A DNA stretch of 64,000 nt from Hanleya hanleyi (Eukaryota > Mollusca > Polyplacophora > Lepidopleurida > Hanleyidae): contig JAVTVY010020514.1 of NCBI GenBank assembly GCA_036873755.1, positions 1-64,000 on the forward strand, read 5' to 3'. Shown here in pieces: positions 1 to 10,541 of the stretch. Both the position numbers and the translations under genes were made by a program. The stretch's first letter is position 1. Every line of letters starts with the position of its first letter. The notes under the pieces were generated by a model. That model did not search any database. It was not told the origin of the DNA and worked only from the letters and a program-made list of their open reading frames with translations.

Positions 1-960
1 AATTTGTCCATTTTTGGGACTTCCTCTTTTAGTGTTGCTTCTTATTTGTCCATTATTGGGACTTCCTCGGTTGGTGTTGTCTCTAATCTGTCCATAATTG
101 AGACTTCCTCTGTTGGCGGTGTCTCCAATCTGTCCATTATTGGGACCTCCTCTGTTGGTGTTGTCTCTTACTTGTCCATTATTGGGACTTCCTCTGTTGG
201 TGTTGTCTCCAATCTGTCCATTATTGGGACTTCCTCTGTTGGTGTTGTCTCTTACTTGTCCATTATTGGGACTTCCACTGTTGGCCTTGTCTCTTATTTG
301 TCCATTATTGGGGCTTCCTCTGTTGGTGTTTTCTCCAACCCGTCCATTATTGAGACTTGCTCTGTTGGTGTTGTCCCCAATCTGCCCATTATTGGAACTT
401 CCTCTGTTGGTGTTGTCTCTTATTTGTCCATTATTAAGACTTCCTCTGTTGGTGTTGTCTCCAACCTGTCCATTATTGAGACTTCCTCTGTTGGTGTTGT
501 TTCTTATTTGTCCATTATTTGGACTTCCTCTGTTGGTGTTGTCTCCAATCTCTCCATTATTGGGACTTCTTCTGTTGGTGTTGTCTCTTATTTGTCCATT
601 ATTAGGTCTTCCTCTGTTGGTGTTGTCTCCATTCTATCCATTATTAGGACTTCCTCTGTTGGTGTTGTCTCCAACCTGTCCATTATTGGGACTTCCTCTG
701 TTGGTGATGTCTCTTATTTGTCCATTATTAGGACTTTCTCTGTTGGTGTTGTCTCCAATCTATCCATTATTTGGACTTCCTCTGTTGGTGTTGTCTCCAA
801 TCTCTCCATTATTGGGACTTCCTCTGTTGGTGTTGCCTCTTATTTGTCTATTACTAGGACTTCCTCTGTTGGTGTTGTCTCCAATCTCTCCATTATTGTG
901 ACTTCCTCTGTTGGTGTTGTCTTCAATCTGTCTATTATTGTGACTTTTCGCGTTGGACTT
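1..960. repeat. 42-bp minisatellite array
   Basis: About 22 tandem copies of a 42-bp unit, with core ACTTCCTCTGTTGGTGTTGT followed by CTCC/CTCT and a TTTGTCCATTATTGGG-like end. Successive copies partly alternate in pairs (84 bp). The array continues past the left edge. Short versions of about five copies lie at 30,040-30,262 and 60,610-60,830 in the paralogous positions. Because 42 is a multiple of three and the unit lacks stops, two frames stay open; this is not evidence of coding. Confidence 0.93.
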
Positions 961-2103
961 CTATCAGATATGAAACTACCCAGCTATTCAATGAATTGAT
1001 CATCTAATCATGGTAGGCAATATAGCACTGACGCTCTCAATGACTTCATGCATTAGCCAAACCTTTCATCAATTTCGTTCAGTATATAAGTCTAGGTCTA
1101 CCGATTCTGTCTTAACTAAAATAATGAAATGGGAAGCATCAGGAAAATTTTAAAATATGACCGGCTCTCAGATTGGTTTATAAATTCAATTAGCTGAAGT
1201 AGATGAACCATCACTTTAATTTGATCACCACCCATACTCTTTGGAAACGAACGTTACGTTGACCCATAGAGACTCGATTAACTGGTCTGTGCTTTGAAGC
1301 ATTGGTCTTGGATGAGTGGGTAGAGGATCTATCTTGAGGAGGACTATTTCAGAGGAATCGGTTTACTCTGACTAGAATCAAAGGGCCACTGTTCATCCAA
1401 TAATAGTATTCCATAGTGTTGCTAAACCTGTATTTTTCTGCCTTTGGACTTCACAGATTTGCTTAGAGATTTTTGGACAACCACGCAAACCTTAAACCAC
1501 ATTTGCAGGATTTGTTATCCGTACAGCAAAGGCTTCTTATCGGTGATAAGTTTCCTTGATCAGTGATGTTATTAAGGATCTGAGGCAGCCAATGATATTC
1601 TGATGATGAAGACTACTGTATATAGAGATTAACGAAACCCCAGGTTGATAGTGCACGACAGGTATGCCTTTGTATCAATCTTCTGTGAGATTTTTGAGCT
1701 TTCCACATCTGGAACTATCTATTATTTACATATAAATACGATATTATTTGGAGCTGTCACTAACAATACAAGCATATCAGTAGGCCAACCGGTCGATGGC
1801 TGCGATATTCGGCGATCTTCACTGGCTGCTCTTGCTACATTGGCCATACCGCTTGAATATCAAGAGAAATAGTAATGACCATCAGCACAGCAAAACAAGA
1901 TTTGTTGGAAATAGTGATAAATTGCCCCGTCCTTACAGGATTTGAAGTCATTCATAATAGAACTGTGTCCGAACAGTTCATTGTCCTCTAAACTCAGCCG
2001 TTTGCTGTAATTCGACCCTTTCTCTAGTGCTCACTGAATTTTCGCTGTTGTGATTCCAAACTGTCTAAGTTCGCTGTAGAACTAAGTTCGTTGATCTCCT
2101 GAA
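961..2103. repeat. End of a 20-kb tandem unit (third, partial copy)
   Basis: This stretch is similar, with small indels, to 30,263-31,553 and 60,831-62,118. It contains no supported gene. About 1,440-1,720 on the minus strand is a decayed Penelope-like RT remnant, recognised through the better-preserved copies at 30,873-31,130 and 61,430-61,687. The similarity to those copies stops at about 2,103. Confidence 0.75.
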
Positions 2104-2925
2104 TGCATTTCGACGTTCATATTTAACATAATATGTAGAGGATTCAATGCACGGAACAAGATTGGCATATCTTGATATATGATCATCTGTTGGGCACAAT
2201 ACATATCTCTACTGATACGACTTTTACTTGAATGATAAGTAGGGAGTATAAGTTAGCCCGAACGGAAAATTCAACCCTCTGACCAGCCCTCAGATTGGCT
2301 GATAAAATCATATAGTTGAAGGACTAGATTATGAACTACCCTACCAACTTTGTCACCACTTACACTAAGATATTCAAGTTTTGACCCCTACACACTCAAT
2401 GGAATACTTTATGCATTTAAGCATTTGGTCTTGGAAGAGTAGATGTGGTATAACTTGATGGGGAGATCGTAAGACTATCCTGAGAGAATCGGATTCCAGG
2501 ATCACAGGCCCACCATCCTTTGATTCCATGTTTTGTTGGTCACTGGTCAACAATTACTAACACTAAACGTGTTATGTTTCTATGTTCTGTCTTTATGGTC
2601 GTATTTAACGCTCTCGGACAACCAAGCAACCTTCTATCACGTTTGCAGAATTCTCGATGTGGACGTATCGCGTTCCTGCATAGAAATACATTTTAACGAG
2701 TGGGTCCTGCTTGGCCCATGTTATATTGCCATTTAAATTTGGAAAATCTGATATAGTATATCAAATGAATAATTAATTTCCACAACAATTGATCGTCACT
2801 TGAGCTCGTTTTAGCAGGAAATGAAACTAAAACGGTCTACCTGCCGGGACAACTGATTTAATTCTCGAAAATCAGACTGCACTATTATCTCAAAAAGTAG
2901 TGATGCATTTTTTCCAACACAAATT
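2103..2925. repeat. Start of the 20-kb tandem unit
   Basis: Matches 42,603-43,405 closely. It also holds one more diverged copy of a repeat seen at about 1,140-1,510, 20,880-21,260, 30,390-30,980, 42,760-43,140, 52,090-52,470 and 60,950-61,510. The recognisable landmarks are a TTGGTCTTGGA-type core and a block mentioning GGACAACCA. No gene is supported. Confidence 0.7.
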
Positions 2926-3213
2926 ACAAGCGTCTGGTCCATCATTCATAATTCAGCCGTCGTCCATTAGAGAATATCCGCGTCCATAATCCAAAGACCT
3001 ATTCCATATTCCATATAACAGTATTATCACCAAATTCAAAAGACAATCATAGTATACATAAACATAGGCTTGTTTCCTGCAAGAGAGAAGCGGTCAACAG
3101 TTTTCAATGATGCCGGCAAGACATCATGATGTTCCAAAATATCAAATCCGTATCGCTGATCAGTATTCTTAATCCATAATATTCGTTGTAAAGTCGTCAT
3201 CTAAAGAATGATG
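2926..3213 (-). mobile_element. Penelope-like element 3' tail fragment
   Basis: Begins with the element's 3' terminal motif (ACAAGCGTC on the plus strand). It carries the typical tail seen in every Penelope-like copy here, including the block complementary to CTTCTCTCTTGCAG and the CATCATGATGTTCC block. The corresponding place in the second unit (about 43,400) lacks this tail and holds about 1 kb of different sequence, so the fragment is specific to this unit. Confidence 0.75.
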
Positions 3214-4334
3214 TTGCAATCTGGGAAATGTGAATGGCCACCTGACAAGAAATTACATTGATATATAAAGATGTATTCGGGATACGATACCTTCATGAGA
3301 AGAAAACTTACGATTGTGAACTCTGAAAAGAACGATGATGTAAACAGAAACAACCGAAAGTTGAGGGAATAGTTTTAGTTTTAAGCTCAAAGTAGAATCG
3401 AGTCGATATTTATTGACCATTGGAATAATATAACAGCCTCATTGGAATCACAATAGATGTAGACACAAACGTTTATAAAAGAGGTGAGCCTGTGTAGTTT
3501 TAGACACAATGTCCACAAGCGTTTATATTCAATAGAGGTGAGCCTGTGTAGTTTTAGACACATCAATGCCCACAAACATTTATATTCAATAGAGGTGAGT
3601 GTGTGTGGGACATTATTACATTTCCAAAAGTTTACCGATCTTTATTATACGAGCCTATAATGCATTGATTGATGGCCATATACCGTGACTTGTACTTGTA
3701 CAGGAATATTAGATCCCGTATTTTCTGGTTCATGAGATATATCGGATAATTCTCTGTGCTAGATGCCAGTGAAAAGCAAAGAATTTTTTTGGGGGGTTTC
3801 GAGTTACTGTACCGTAAGAAACTGATATTGTTTTATTGAAATGCAGGATGCTGGTGATTTTATAGAATGTAGAACATGTGTGACAAACCGCGTCGCTCAA
3901 GGCGATTTCCTTGCTTCGATTATCCCACCACCGCCGACGGTGAAAGATCGGTTATGAACGCAGATGAACTCCAATAATCAACAGCAATATATGCATTACC
4001 AGTTGGGCATTATTTATTTCATTTTCCATTAAATCTCTGATACCCGTGGCACATTCCTTCCTTTCTTTGTTTTATTATCTTTCCTTGTCTTTTTTTGTAC
4101 GTGTTACTTTCATTTCCCATTTGTCTTTTGTTTCTTCCTTCTGTTCACCCTTAATCTATTCTCTCCCTTTCTGTCGTTTCATATGACATCAATTCGCTGT
4201 TTTAAATTCATATATGTTGCGAGCTGTTAGTATTAGATAATTGCGAGTGTATAGCACTGGAAATTCTTGAATTTTGATATAATCCCTGTTTCTATCATCT
4301 GATATATATCGGCACGCCAGAGAGGAAAACTCAG
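3214..4334. repeat. Old internal repeat with polypyrimidine tract
   Basis: About 3,214-4,140 resembles 25,100-25,960, 44,430-45,260 and 56,300-57,190, so it occurs twice within each 20-kb unit. Near its right end (about 4,020-4,180) is a T/C-rich low-complexity tract containing runs such as TTCCTTCCTTTCTTTG. No gene is supported. Confidence 0.65.
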
Positions 4335-5278
4335 GAATTGTAATACAAGCGTCTCCTTCGTCATTCAATATTAAGCCGTCGTCCATTAAAGAATTTCCGC
4401 GTCCATAATTGTAAATGTTCATATGAACACCATCAGGATCTTGAAATACATGGGGTTTGTACGGTCCCTGGCCCCGGGTTAAGCGGTATTAGACACAAGT
4501 TACGAAACCTAATGCCATAGATTTTGCACGCTACGCTCGTTATTTCTATCAGTATGCGATATGTATCGTCAAATTTGAGTAACTCGAGTGGAGGTGCTTG
4601 GTGATATTGCACTATTTGATTAGTTTCGGTAATAATGTCTTTTGGCGTTGATCAAATTCGTCACATTTAACACAGGATGTAGCAAATACTACTAGGCGAG
4701 TTGTGTATAGCCCAAAACCGGGTTCCACTGGAATAGTACTGTCCAGAAAGGGATAGTTCATGATGTCGAAATTATAATCATCTGCTTTGTGGTAAAGTCG
4801 ACGAGAGAGAAGGTCCGCTTCATTTTATGGAGATATATGTATGAATATGATGTGTGGTTATGGCTATCTGGTATTTTCTTCAAATCCAATGAAGGTGTAT
4901 CCTTCGCTGCGTCATTGATATAGCGATTATCCACAGCGAGGAGATCGTCTATATAGCGTTCGGTGAATGAGAAGAAACGGTCTTTGAAATGATTGTTTTC
5001 GAAAGCGTCTGCATATAGCCGTATTCGTTAGGGAACAGATAAATGTCAGCCAAAAGCGTTGCGCAAAGAGAACCCAATGGAATACCTATATGATGTTGCT
5101 ATATTGTGTTGCCAAATTTCGCATAGATATTATTAATGAGAAATTCAAGCAACTCTATCACCATAGAAAACCCACATGAATGATATTCACTGTATGCAGT
5201 AGAGCTAAAGAATGCTTTATGGCTTCTGACATTAATATATTGGAGATCAGTTTTTTTGAGCACCGATACTATTGATAA
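4335..5278 (-). pseudogene. Penelope-like RT, C-terminal part (left half of an interrupted copy)
   Basis: The minus strand encodes degraded C-terminal parts of a Penelope-like reverse transcriptase, including remnants of the block around the YIDD catalytic motif (about 4,930-4,960), the Y(P)FLD block (about 4,735-4,760) and the 3' tail starting near 4,340. Several frameshifts and stops prevent translation. Similarity ends exactly at the ACTAAG duplication next to the 9-kb inserted element and resumes at 14,341. The same sequence is continuous in the second unit at 45,340-46,350, which proves that the two halves belong together. Confidence 0.85.
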
Positions 5279-5284
5279 ACTAAG
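5279..5284. other. Target-site duplication, left (ACTAAG)
   Basis: ACTAAG occurs immediately outside the left terminal inverted repeat and again at 14,335-14,340 outside the right one. The unoccupied paralogue near 46,340-46,360 has ACTAAG only once, in the context GAACTAAGACGG. A six-base duplication is typical of Polinton/Maverick integration. Confidence 0.93.
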
Positions 5285-5470
5285 AGTAGAATGTAATATG
5301 GGGGTTGACGGCCATGGAAGCCTGGAAGCCGATGACGTCACTTAAATAGGTCGGAGGGTCATAAGTGCGAGCAGGTGCGCGGGGTCGTGGAGAGTTCGAA
5401 GCTATTTTGGTTGAAAGGTCACGGAGGGTTATCGGTGCGAACAGGTGGCTCGGGGTCGTTGAGAGTTCGT

Positions 5471-5787
5471 CATCCACCTAATTTTACTACATATCTATAC
5501 ATATCCGGTTATTTATACATGATGACATCATGCCACGTTATCCCCCTAACCTATATATAAGCGCCCTCGTCTACCGTCATCCACCTATTTTTACTACATA
5601 TCTATACATATTCGGTTATTTATACCTTATGACATCATGCCACGTTCTCCCAGAACTTATATATAAGCGCCCTTGTCTACCGTCATCCACCTAATTTTAC
5701 TACATATCTACACATATTCGGTTATCTATACCTTATAATATCATGCGACGTTCTCCCCCGAACCTATATATAAGCGTCTACCATCAT
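5471..5787 (+). repeat. Left subterminal 107-bp repeat array with TATA boxes
   Basis: Units start at 5,471, 5,578 and 5,684, and the next copy of the start motif CATCCAC is at 5,785. Each unit contains a TATATATAAG box pointing into the element, a TATAAATAACCG-type box pointing outward, and a TGACATCATG-like motif (degraded to ATATCATG in the third unit). Confidence 0.9.
5765..5774 (+). promoter_or_regulatory. TATA box of left rightward promoter
   Basis: TATATATAAG in the innermost left repeat unit. It lies about 70 bases before the ATG at 5,836, and a start of transcription near 5,795-5,805 (TCAACTCTTC) would fit. Confidence 0.55.
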
Positions 5788-5835
5788 CCACTCAACTCTT
5801 CATCTCGCTTCAAAGTTAGACATCATACCTAGCCC

Positions 5836-6059
5836 ATGGAATTGAAATTAACATTTCTGTTGAAGATACTCTTCTTTATATTGCAATAGTCGATAATTGC
5901 GAACCGGTGAAGTGTGTTAAGTTCACGGACAAAGCCTGGGAAAAGCGGAAATCACATCTCTACCATATAGGTAAATCTGTTGAAGATGAGCGTGAATCTC
6001 CACTACTTATTCACCTAGATGAAGATGCCTACGTCGCTCTATCGATGTTTACTCGCTGA
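5836..6059 (+). pseudogene. Small frameshifted gene next to the left inverted repeat
   Basis: An ATG at 5,836 follows the TATA box, but its frame closes after 17 codons. The next frame is open from 5,844 to the stop at 6,057-6,059 (71 codons), and its product looks like a genuine folded protein with mixed hydrophobic and charged residues, including a C-terminal DEDAYVALSMF stretch. The most economical reading is a single-base loss near 5,842-5,844. A strong splice donor (GAG|GTGAGT at 6,078), a pyrimidine-rich acceptor ending TTTAG at 6,311 and AATAAA at 6,534-6,539 follow, so a spliced transcript with the intron in its 3' UTR is plausible. I do not recognise the protein. Alternative: a coding exon whose first exon I cannot locate. 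Confidence 0.45.
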
Positions 6060-6077
6060 TCATTGAAAAAATCTGAG

Positions 6078-6311
6078 GTGAGTGAATTCTATTTCACATA
6101 AAATATCTCTCCCCAACGAAAATGAATCGTCATAATATCTCATGGCTAGAAATACAACAATCCCTTGTTTCAGCCTAACGGGGTATCTGTCCAACACACC
6201 ATTAGATATACCTTTGAGAGAAGCATCTGTATAGATTAACATGCCCTTAAGACCTATAATTTAGCATTGTACACGTATAGTCATATATGTTTGTGTTTGT
6301 TTTGCCTTTAG
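6078..6311 (+). other. Candidate intron (GT...AG) in left transcript
   Basis: The donor GAG|GTGAGT and the acceptor TGTTTTGCCTTTAG bound a 234-bp interval. Both fit metazoan consensus well. Only transcript data could show that they are used. Confidence 0.4.
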
Positions 6312-6533
6312 CCCTCGTGGCATAAGTGTGCACTAACTATCTATCTATCTCTCTATCTACCACTTCTTTACGCCACCATGATAAGGTATATTTTAATGCG
6401 ATTATATTGTCTTTTTTGTCTTTTCCAAACGGTTCTAACCCATCACATGGAAGATTTCTCCAATGCCTGCATTTCTTCGTACAACTTTCAACGAAGTGTC
6501 GAATATAATCGACGCATACCTCCATCATAAGCT

Positions 6534-6539
6534 AATAAA
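6534..6539 (+). terminator. Polyadenylation signal AATAAA
   Basis: Canonical AATAAA downstream of the left small gene and its candidate intron, before a long non-coding stretch. It would end the left transcript. Confidence 0.4.
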
Positions 6540-6960
6540 CAACTAATGTAGGTGACAAACAATTTTTATCCTTAATGAATATATGCTTTATCTCTGTTTA
6601 TAATTTTCTTTTTCTGTTCTGGTTTTGTTGTGGGGGTTATAGCCTTTTTTAACATTAACCAAGAATGTACATAACTTATTACTAACCACCACTTTCCTGC
6701 CGCTAAAGCTAGAGTTCAAAATAGAAAACAGCTGTATGCTTTATATGTGCAGCCAGTATTAACTGTATAGTACATGTACCACGGGTCTTGTGACCGTACA
6801 TACACTGAGGCAGACATACATTTCCCTGATCTATTTTTAACGACACATACTATACATGTACTATAGTTTAGTGGTTACTTACGTTTGGTGTTTGGTATAA
6901 CCATATACCTCCCAGTATGAAATGAAACGGTAAAACCGCTTCAGAATTCACATACACACA
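6540..6960. other. Non-coding stretch in the element
   Basis: I see no open frame of interest and no motif beyond general AT-rich sequence. Confidence 0.5.
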
Positions 6961-8500
6961 CTATCATTGCATGGAAATCAATAGACGCACAAATTGATAT
7001 CCCTATCACAGGTCGTTTCACGACCCATTCTTTCAATACCACGAGATGAAAGGAACATTTTCTGAATATTTCGCCACTATTTGAACACCTCGCGACACAA
7101 CTTCATATCAATATAGGTAGTTGGGCTCGCTGTTATGTATGTTATTTTCGTCTCATTTCCAAGTAATACTGGAGCTTGCACACACCATCAATGCGTGGAG
7201 AACAATCGGTACACAAATTGATACCCCTATCACAAGTCGTGAAACGACCCATTCATTCAATACCACGAGATGAAAGGAATATTTTCCTTTCACTTTGTGA
7301 ATATTCCGCCACTATTTGAACACCTCGCGACACAACTTCATATCAATATTTCTAAACCGCGTATTATACCATTAGTCCAACACTGTGCATAGTTTAGTCA
7401 TGAGATAGGTACCCCCGCTTGCTGTTATATAGGCTATTTGCGTCTTATTTCCAAGTTATACTGGAGCATGTGCTACACGTAAGGTGAGACGCTCAGCCCT
7501 GTTTGTTTATCGCATCTGTCGGACGTCTTACTTTACAAAATAGATCGGCCCACAATATACGTTTCTCTTTTTGTTATTAATTGTAGTACTTGCATTGCAC
7601 TGTTCGTTTGCCTAACTATATTCGTACATTACCGACCTAAATTGTACCATGGAGCATACTATAGGCTCCATGATTGTACCAACACTTACGGTCATCAACA
7701 GTTGACGTCACGGTTTAACATAGCTATGCATAACCTTCACCCTATGGTCCAGACCGATGTTTCCCACCTAAAAAGTTAACTAATTGATGGTCTATGGGAA
7801 ACAACTCCACATTAACCGTTTTCAGAACAACACTGTACGCTAACTGACAATTTTGTTTTCATTTGAGCAGTTTAAGATATACCTGATGGAGGGTTAAAAT
7901 TTTATTAAACAGTGTTTTATAGAAGAACCAATCTTTAATTATGGATGAAGAAAAATGGAATTATCAGATTAGGTAAGATTAGTATGTTTACCCATATCTC
8001 ATTACATATTGTCATAAGTAGTCATAAGTAGTGTTAAACCGAGAGTCATAGGTCAAAGGATTTTAGAGAAGAGGATTTGGTGATGAATGAATTTCTCACC
8101 GAGTGAGGGGAGCAGTGATGAAAAGGAGTAGTCGATTCAAATGTTCGTGCTCAGTACTAGTATGGAATTACATATCTATGGCGCACAATCTGATATCCCT
8201 ATAACTAAACGTGGACAATAACAGGTCGTGATACGATCTCGAATACTGCATCAATCACGCAAAATCTGCGAATAATCCAACACTGTAACCGAAGGTTTAG
8301 TCATGAGGTAGCTAGAATGGGTCTCTGTTCTACAGGTTAATTTTATCCCATTTAATACTGGAGCGTGGGCTACAGGTTATTTGATTCCCCAACGACCTGG
8401 CCGTTCTATAAAATGAGACGCTCAGTCCTGGTTTGTTTATTTGTCGGACGTCTTACTTTACAAAATAGATCACCCCACAATATGCGGGTTTTTTTTAACA
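6961..8500 (+). repeat. Three degenerate internal repeats with small palindromes
   Basis: Related blocks lie at about 6,965-7,190, 7,190-7,560 and 8,160-8,500. Each begins with a CACAAATTGATA-like motif (CACAATCTGATA in the third) followed by a small palindrome: GTCGT-TTC-ACGAC at 7,012-7,024, GTCGT-GAA-ACGAC at 7,236-7,248, and a degraded version at 8,225-8,237. The second and third share a longer right part ending GACGTCTTACTTTACAAAAT. Between them (7,561-8,160) I see no gene, only a hairpin CATGGAG...CTCCATG at 7,649-7,673 and a CRE palindrome at 7,703-7,710. The region could be a control or replication region of the element; that is inference. Confidence 0.7.
8407..8413 (+). promoter_or_regulatory. 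TATA box in third internal repeat
   Basis: TATAAAA followed by GAGACGCTCAG. The second repeat has GTAAGGT at the same place, so the box is specific to the third copy. A splice-acceptor-like T-run ending TTTTTTAACAG is at 8,490-8,501. Confidence 0.3.
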
Positions 8501-8501
8501 G

Positions 8502-8800
8502 CTCCAGCTCAGGAAACATAAGAATACCCTTAAGTTAACAGAAGGAGGACTATTACGTACACAGGAAGATCGGTCCAAAAGGTGCATCGTACATCATAGC
8601 GTGAGTCACGGGGCGAACACGTCAGACATGCATACGCTAACAGTGCAGTAGAAGACTAATATGGTGAAAGGTAACCTCAGACTGAAGAACGCGTGTGTAT
8701 GGATGGTCCTACCCATCACCATAAATAGACGGACGAAGAGAACGGAGGGTTATTGAAAAATGACTAATGCGCGCGCACACAATAAAAAGCCTATGGCGCA
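8502..8800. other. Upstream region of the 273-aa gene
   Basis: There is no open frame of note. The stretch is purine-rich on the plus strand, and it ends at the TATA box of the following gene. Confidence 0.4.
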
Positions 8801-8807
8801 TATATAA
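8801..8807 (+). promoter_or_regulatory. TATA box of the 273-aa gene
   Basis: TATATAA about 62 bases before the ATG at 8,869. Transcription would start near 8,830, giving a short leader without upstream ATGs. Confidence 0.6.
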
Positions 8808-8868
8808 CAGGGGAGAAGGAGACGCTGAACACAAAGTCGAAAGGAGCAAAGAACAAAAATCTTGAGAT

Positions 8869-9690
8869 ATGGATCAAGCAGACGTCCACGAGATTGGTAA
8901 CGAAATGTCGCTGTGCTTAACAAGGCACAACGACGAATGCCTTGGCGAAATAGTGGGTACAGCCGATGAATTAGAAAGTCGAAAAAGAGTTAAACTTTCA
9001 GCAAAGGCTCTGAGGAGACTTAAAGAAGTAATACCGCAGATAGACGAGCTGATTGAGAACAACGTGTTCACCGAGGAACCCATATTGCTGGACGGACACA
9101 TATATATCACGTATTCTCAATTTAAGGTATGGAAGAAAGTACACATTAGATATTGGGTAAAGGATTGGCAGAAGGATACCCTCCTCCCAACAAAAAATGG
9201 ATTTACTTTCAATGGGGTAACGTGGGAATCTCTTAAAAAACATGTTGCAGGTGTGAACATTGAAGCGGAACCAGCAGAAGCTGATGTGGAGGAAGAGGAG
9301 ATATATGTAATAGGCGAAAAGAAGCCATGCGACCAGAACGATATGAGAGAGCTATTAATGAACTGTTATGCGGAATCGCTAATCCCAATTATTGGCAAGC
9401 TGAGGCGGGAGACGTGTGACGGATGTATAACGGACAACCCCAGTCAGAAAAACCATCCTTGCATCATGGAACCATCAGACTTTCACGTCGACTCTCACAT
9501 AAATTCAGCACTGAAGTTGATCGATGAAAAGCGTGTAGTAGAGGAGTTTTCTAACCGAATAGTAAACCGTGTCGACTTGTTACCTATAGAATTTCGGAAA
9601 TATAACGGCAAAGCATGGCGACAGACGATAATGAAGAAGAAAGCCTGGAAAGACGAATTGACCGAATGTGTGAAAGAACTCATGCAGTAA
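8869..9690 (+). CDS. Hypothetical 273-aa protein with Cys/His cluster
   Basis: An intact single-exon frame with its own TATA box at 8,801 and an ATTAAA signal at 9,763. The N-terminal 60 residues are charged and helical. A middle part (about 68-125) is rich in aromatic residues (HIYITYSQFKVWKK). An acidic linker follows at 133-147. Then comes a cluster C183-x2-C186-x9-H196-x-C198 (CDGCITDNPSQKNHPC), which could bind zinc. The C-terminal end is basic and helical. I cannot name the family. The Cys/His cluster followed by a helical C-terminus may suit a nucleic-acid- or virion-associated role, but no catalytic motif of a polymerase, integrase or protease is visible. It points towards the convergent ATPase gene. 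Coding status is well supported by length, promoter and amino-acid composition; function is unknown. Confidence 0.8.
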   Translation: MDQADVHEIGNEMSLCLTRHNDECLGEIVGTADELESRKRVKLSAKALRRLKEVIPQIDELIENNVFTEEPILLDGHIYITYSQFKVWKKVHIRYWVKDWQKDTLLPTKNGFTFNGVTWESLKKHVAGVNIEAEPAEADVEEEEIYVIGEKKPCDQNDMRELLMNCYAESLIPIIGKLRRETCDGCITDNPSQKNHPCIMEPSDFHVDSHINSALKLIDEKRVVEEFSNRIVNRVDLLPIEFRKYNGKAWRQTIMKKKAWKDELTECVKELMQ

Positions 9691-9762
9691 GACGATAGTG
9701 TTACAGGACAGTATCGGACTATCTGACGAGTGGATGGCACTTCGGGATTGTTTCGATAATTA

Positions 9763-9768
9763 ATTAAA
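9763..9768 (+). terminator. Polyadenylation signal ATTAAA
   Basis: The common variant ATTAAA lies 73 bases after the stop of the 273-aa gene. Confidence 0.45.
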
Positions 9769-10263
9769 AGTGTACAGGTGGAATGTAGATATAGATGCAG
9801 AATCAAGATGGCGAGTTACATATAGCTTTGTGAGAATAACTGTGATCGTTGACAGTGGAAGGGCCTTTCATTTGCTCATATGTATCAGACTGTGAAGAAG
9901 TGGAGGGACGGTTAGGATGTATGAATGGCAAGTATAAGTCATCATAACTTTTTTTTCTTCATATTTGTGTATTAATATTACAATGGTTGTAGAAATGTTA
10001 GAAAAAAATCAATGTATTACATATATCTATGTATTGTAGAAACGATTAAAATGGAATTAGCTTAATATAACATAAAGTGTGAGTGGTCTTTTATATCAAT
10101 CAATTGTATGGGAATAAGCCGGATACTCTCCCGCTAAACCTGTCATTACATGGATATAAAGAATGACGTCGGGGAAAATTGTTGACACTCGCAAATAAGA
10201 AAGAACCCAGACATAGTCCTGATGCTGGTAGTGGTATAATGGACTCGGTTTGCTAGTCTGTTC
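9769..10263. other. Convergent intergenic stretch
   Basis: AT-rich, no gene seen. It separates the rightward genes from the leftward ones. Confidence 0.5.
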
Positions 10264-10510
10264 TCAACATTTTAACATACTGACGGTATTTAGTCCGATA
10301 GAAAGAAATAGACTCTTACACGCCCAGGGAACGAATTTGGCGTAGTTGGCAGAATTGGCTTTAATCAAGGCAATTTTGTTCAGTACCTCTCTATCGCTTA
10401 TTTCATGGGTAGCTTCTCGTCGATAACCACTCACCCAGAAATAGCCTTTCTCTTGATGAAGCAATGATGCTGTCAGTGGTATGATCACGCCTTCGTTGTA
10501 AGATATTCAT
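10264..10510 (-). pseudogene. Possible small frameshifted gene
   Basis: On the minus strand a frame of about 80 codons ends at 10,264 and is open back to about 10,505, but it has no ATG. An ATG at 10,508-10,510 lies in a neighbouring frame, so a one-base indel within its first four codons would connect them. The product would contain aromatic and basic stretches (GYFWVSGYRRE, FVPWACKSLF). Directly upstream are two CRE palindromes and a DR1-like site, which would be a sensible promoter. I do not recognise it, and chance openness cannot be excluded. Confidence 0.35.
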
Positions 10511-10541
10511 TAGTCGAAATCCCCTATCTCTAGTGTTTTGA

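Larger units (their letters stand above)
5285..5795 (+). repeat. Left terminal inverted repeat
   Basis: About 185 bp of unique terminal sequence followed by three 101-107-bp subterminal repeats. It pairs with 13,725-14,334 with only scattered differences, such as GACGTCA here against GATGTCA there. The right arm has one more subterminal unit, so the two arms differ in length. A perfect CRE-type palindrome TGACGTCA lies at 5,333-5,340. Confidence 0.92.

Noticed and set aside
4..999. 331-codon open frame (and a second open frame at 98-901)
   Set aside because: Both are consequences of a 42-bp repeat without stop codons; two overlapping frames are equally open, so neither is evidence of a protein.
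10220..10262. TAGTGGTATAATGG, resembling a tRNA A-box
   Set aside because: No B-box, no cloverleaf and no acceptor stem could be folded around it.
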